NCBI RefSeq assembly: GCF_902141855.1
Contig: NZ_CABFVH010000025.1
Location: 1-64,000 of the forward strand
Length of the DNA stretch: 64,000 nt
Direction of reading: 5' to 3'
From: Methylobacterium dankookense
Lineage (GTDB): Bacteria > Pseudomonadota > Alphaproteobacteria > Rhizobiales > Beijerinckiaceae
Position 1 is the first letter of the stretch, and each line of letters begins with the position of its first letter. The notes beneath the pieces are model-generated. The model had not been told where the DNA came from and did no database searches. It was given only the letters and a program-made list of their open reading frames with translations. A program made the position numbers and the translations under genes. This document shows, one piece after another, positions 62,338 to 64,000 of this stretch.

Positions 62338-63768
62338 TCAAGACCTGTTTGGAATGTAATCCAGCTCTCGGATTGCTCGGTAGGGCATATAGCTCAGCGG
62401 ATTGTTCGTTTTCCGAACGAACGGACAGGCTCGACATGAGGGGGGCGGTTCGTTGGAGTTCACAGCCTGGCGCAACGCCTGGTAGTTCGGCCCGTTCCAG
62501 ATCTCCTCCATGGAATGCTCGTTCAGGTTCCCCATCCGCAAGCCCGGAACGCAGCAGGCCAAAACATCCCCGTTGCCGAGTAGGTATGCAGCTCTCCAGG
62601 GCAAGGTACAGAACGAGCTACCGACCTGATCGTCTCGATCATCGAAGGCGCGATCGATGTAAAGCTTGATGCCTAGCTCGTCCCCCGTTGCGAGAGCAAT
62701 TTCGCGAACGCGATTGAAACGCTCCTTATCGTGCCACAAACTTTCGTGATCCATGTCGGATGTGTAGGCTTGCATATGGATAGTCCTGACCGCATCAAAG
62801 CCCACATCGTGAACGCAGCGAATGAATTCAGGAACCTCGTCAATGTTGGAGCGCATCAGCACGAACGCCGCGGATAGAGGCACATCGTGTCGCCCGAGCG
62901 CTCGACGACGTTCAGCCAGCATCTTCATGTTAGAGAAGATAGTGTCGATGTGAGGTGCACCTCGACGAATGCGCATATATGTCTCGTTTACCGCCGCGTC
63001 TATCGACACATTGATCGACGTCAACTTCGACACAAGCACCCGATCAACAGCCTCGACCGTCAGATGCGTGGCATTCGTATCTGTATGGAATGGAACCGAC
63101 AGATCGATCAAAAATTGTAACTCACCACCAAAGCGCTGATCTGCCCAAAAAATATCACCGCTGAAATCCGTATAGGCCGTCTTCAATTGCCCGCTCTCAG
63201 ACCAAATCTTGATTTTATTCCTGATATCTTGATCTAGTCTTCGCGCCGTTCTGCGCGTCTCTCTGGAAATACAATGTGTACAATTAAGATTGCATTGCGT
63301 GACAAGACTGATCTCCAGATTGGGCGGAACCAAGGTATCGACGGTTGGGGGCGCATAAGCCAACCTCGCGATGATGCCGTCATTATCGTCGCGCTTCGCC
63401 ATGGCGTTGCACTGGATATGCCCTTCGATGCGCTGATCACCTCCCGTAATGTAGAGAGTCGCGGCATTGTTGTGAGAGGAATCCTCCGAACGAACCGTGA
63501 TGATATACTCCCTGAACTTGGATTGTGCCTCACTCTCAAAGAACACCTCGACGAATGAATTATCGTAAATATGCGCCAAGCCCATTGTACGCTCGGCAAT
63601 TATACGACGTTCTGGCGCAATCTGTTCAACACAAATGGCGATTGTACTTGTTTTTTTATCATGTCCGTAAGTGGCAACAAGGACAGCAACCCCGCAAAGA
63701 AAATTTTCTTGCGCGAAAAAGCGTTGACTAACCGAGTGTCCGGGGAGAATTTCTCCGCAGATGCGCAT
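62338..63768 (-). CDS. Radical SAM/SPASM enzyme with N-terminal beta-sandwich-like region
   Basis: The 476-residue protein has a radical SAM core from about residue 148, with the cluster motif CNLNCTHC (Cys159, 163, 166), and a C-terminal SPASM-type region with Cys387, 405/406, 445 and 448 (CTLPWRAAYLLGNGDVLACC, MGNLNEHSMEEIWNGP). Residues 1-115 (VAVLVATYGHD, IYDNSFVEVFF) resemble the beta-sandwich modules attached to bacterial surface-polysaccharide glycosyltransferases. The gene is far less G+C rich than the rest (63181-63240 has 23 G/C of 60), a sign of transfer. GGGAGGA precedes the ATG; the upstream gene ends three bases before. Substrate unknown: a peptide or sugar carrier. Confidence 0.82.
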   Translation of the reverse strand: MRICGEILPGHSVSQRFFAQENFLCGVAVLVATYGHDKKTSTIAICVEQIAPERRIIAERTMGLAHIYDNSFVEVFFESEAQSKFREYIITVRSEDSSHNNAATLYITGGDQRIEGHIQCNAMAKRDDNDGIIARLAYAPPTVDTLVPPNLEISLVTQCNLNCTHCISRETRRTARRLDQDIRNKIKIWSESGQLKTAYTDFSGDIFWADQRFGGELQFLIDLSVPFHTDTNATHLTVEAVDRVLVSKLTSINVSIDAAVNETYMRIRRGAPHIDTIFSNMKMLAERRRALGRHDVPLSAAFVLMRSNIDEVPEFIRCVHDVGFDAVRTIHMQAYTSDMDHESLWHDKERFNRVREIALATGDELGIKLYIDRAFDDRDDQVGSSFCTLPWRAAYLLGNGDVLACCVPGLRMGNLNEHSMEEIWNGPNYQALRQAVNSNEPPPSCRACPFVRKTNNPLSYMPYRAIRELDYIPNRS

Positions 63769-63771
63769 CGT

Positions 63772-64000
63772 TCATCCTCCCGGAAGCACAATTGAACTAC
63801 ATTGGAAGCCTGAGTGCCTCAACTCATAATCTTTGATGTGACTATGGCAAAAATCCGTACAGTCCGGACCAAAGCCACGGGAGGACATCACGATCCGGAG
63901 TGAACCGCGTACATCGTGAAGACGCATGCGGAGGCAATCGCCGAAACTGTGGAGACCCCGAAAGGGCCCAGGGACGTAAGCATCCACAATTTCCTCGATC
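63772..64000 (-). CDS. Partial gene cut by the window edge
   Basis: At least 75 residues of a reading frame enter from the right edge and end at 63772, three bases before the radical SAM start. The visible part (IEEIVDAYVPGPFRGLHSF, RGSLRIVMSSRGFGPDC, FCHSHIKDYELRHSG) has ordinary protein composition, four Cys and several His. Its codon use matches the A+T-richer segment, so it is probably the C terminus of a real gene co-transcribed with the radical SAM enzyme. No family recognised. Confidence 0.5.
   Translation of the reverse strand, partial: IEEIVDAYVPGPFRGLHSFGDCLRMRLHDVRGSLRIVMSSRGFGPDCTDFCHSHIKDYELRHSGFQCSSIVLPGG

Noticed and set aside
59594..64000. Prophage remnant, suggested by the tailspike-like protein
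   Set aside because: No capsid, terminase, tail, integrase or lysis gene is present, and the protein has its own Sec signal peptide.

Overview
The window is a high-G+C chromosome segment from an alphaproteobacterium of the order Hyphomicrobiales (Rhizobiales). Methylobacterium or a close relative is the best guess. The basis is the very G+C-rich codon use, the CtrA-type flagellar cluster with MotE and a DUF6468 protein, a DnaG primase that lacks the usual zinc ligands, and the carA / yqeY / dnaG / rpoD neighbourhood. I saw no rRNA, tRNA, CRISPR array, insertion sequence or prophage.

Layout. 0-3 kb: a PAP2 phosphatase, a small exported protein and an HD-domain hydrolase. 3-6.5 kb: the four dTDP-L-rhamnose genes (minus strand). 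6.7-13.5 kb: divergent flagellar operons, fliL-fliM-DUF6468-motE leftward and flgF-flgG-flgA-flgH rightward. The divergent region between them carries a perfect CtrA box and a GG-N10-GC sigma-54-like promoter. 13.6-17.6 kb: a nitronate monooxygenase and an SsuABC/TauABC-type ABC transporter. 18-28.3 kb: mixed housekeeping and metabolic genes (ROK kinase plus dctA, L,D-transpeptidase, degenerate CYTH protein, msrB, YihY, malonyl-CoA synthetase, D-amino-acid transaminase, purB). 28.5-31.3 kb: a TonB-dependent siderophore receptor and a small membrane protein. 31.4-37.9 kb: carA, yqeY, a VOC protein, dnaG and rpoD. 37.9-41.9 kb: an AraC/MFS pair and a GAF-class III adenylate cyclase. 41.9-45.4 kb: a TPP riboswitch followed by thiO-thiS-thiG and thiE.

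46.1-58.6 kb is the main accessory system. It is one leftward operon of eleven tightly overlapping genes: amidohydrolase, alpha/beta hydrolase, a three-subunit molybdenum hydroxylase whose iron-sulfur subunit is fused to a CoxG-like domain, a complete branched-chain-type ABC importer, and a small Rieske protein. A divergent MarR regulator faces it, with a 16-bp palindrome in the shared promoter region. Together the genes can import, hydroxylate and hydrolyse an unknown amide or heterocyclic compound. The large subunit lacks the CO-dehydrogenase signature.

58.7-64 kb: a DUF3108 protein, an 871-residue secreted beta-helix protein, and then an abruptly A+T-rich segment with a radical SAM/SPASM enzyme. 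That enzyme carries an N-terminal beta-sandwich-like region resembling those attached to polysaccharide glycosyltransferases, and it is preceded by the end of another gene cut by the window. This edge looks like the start of a horizontally acquired surface-polysaccharide or modification locus.
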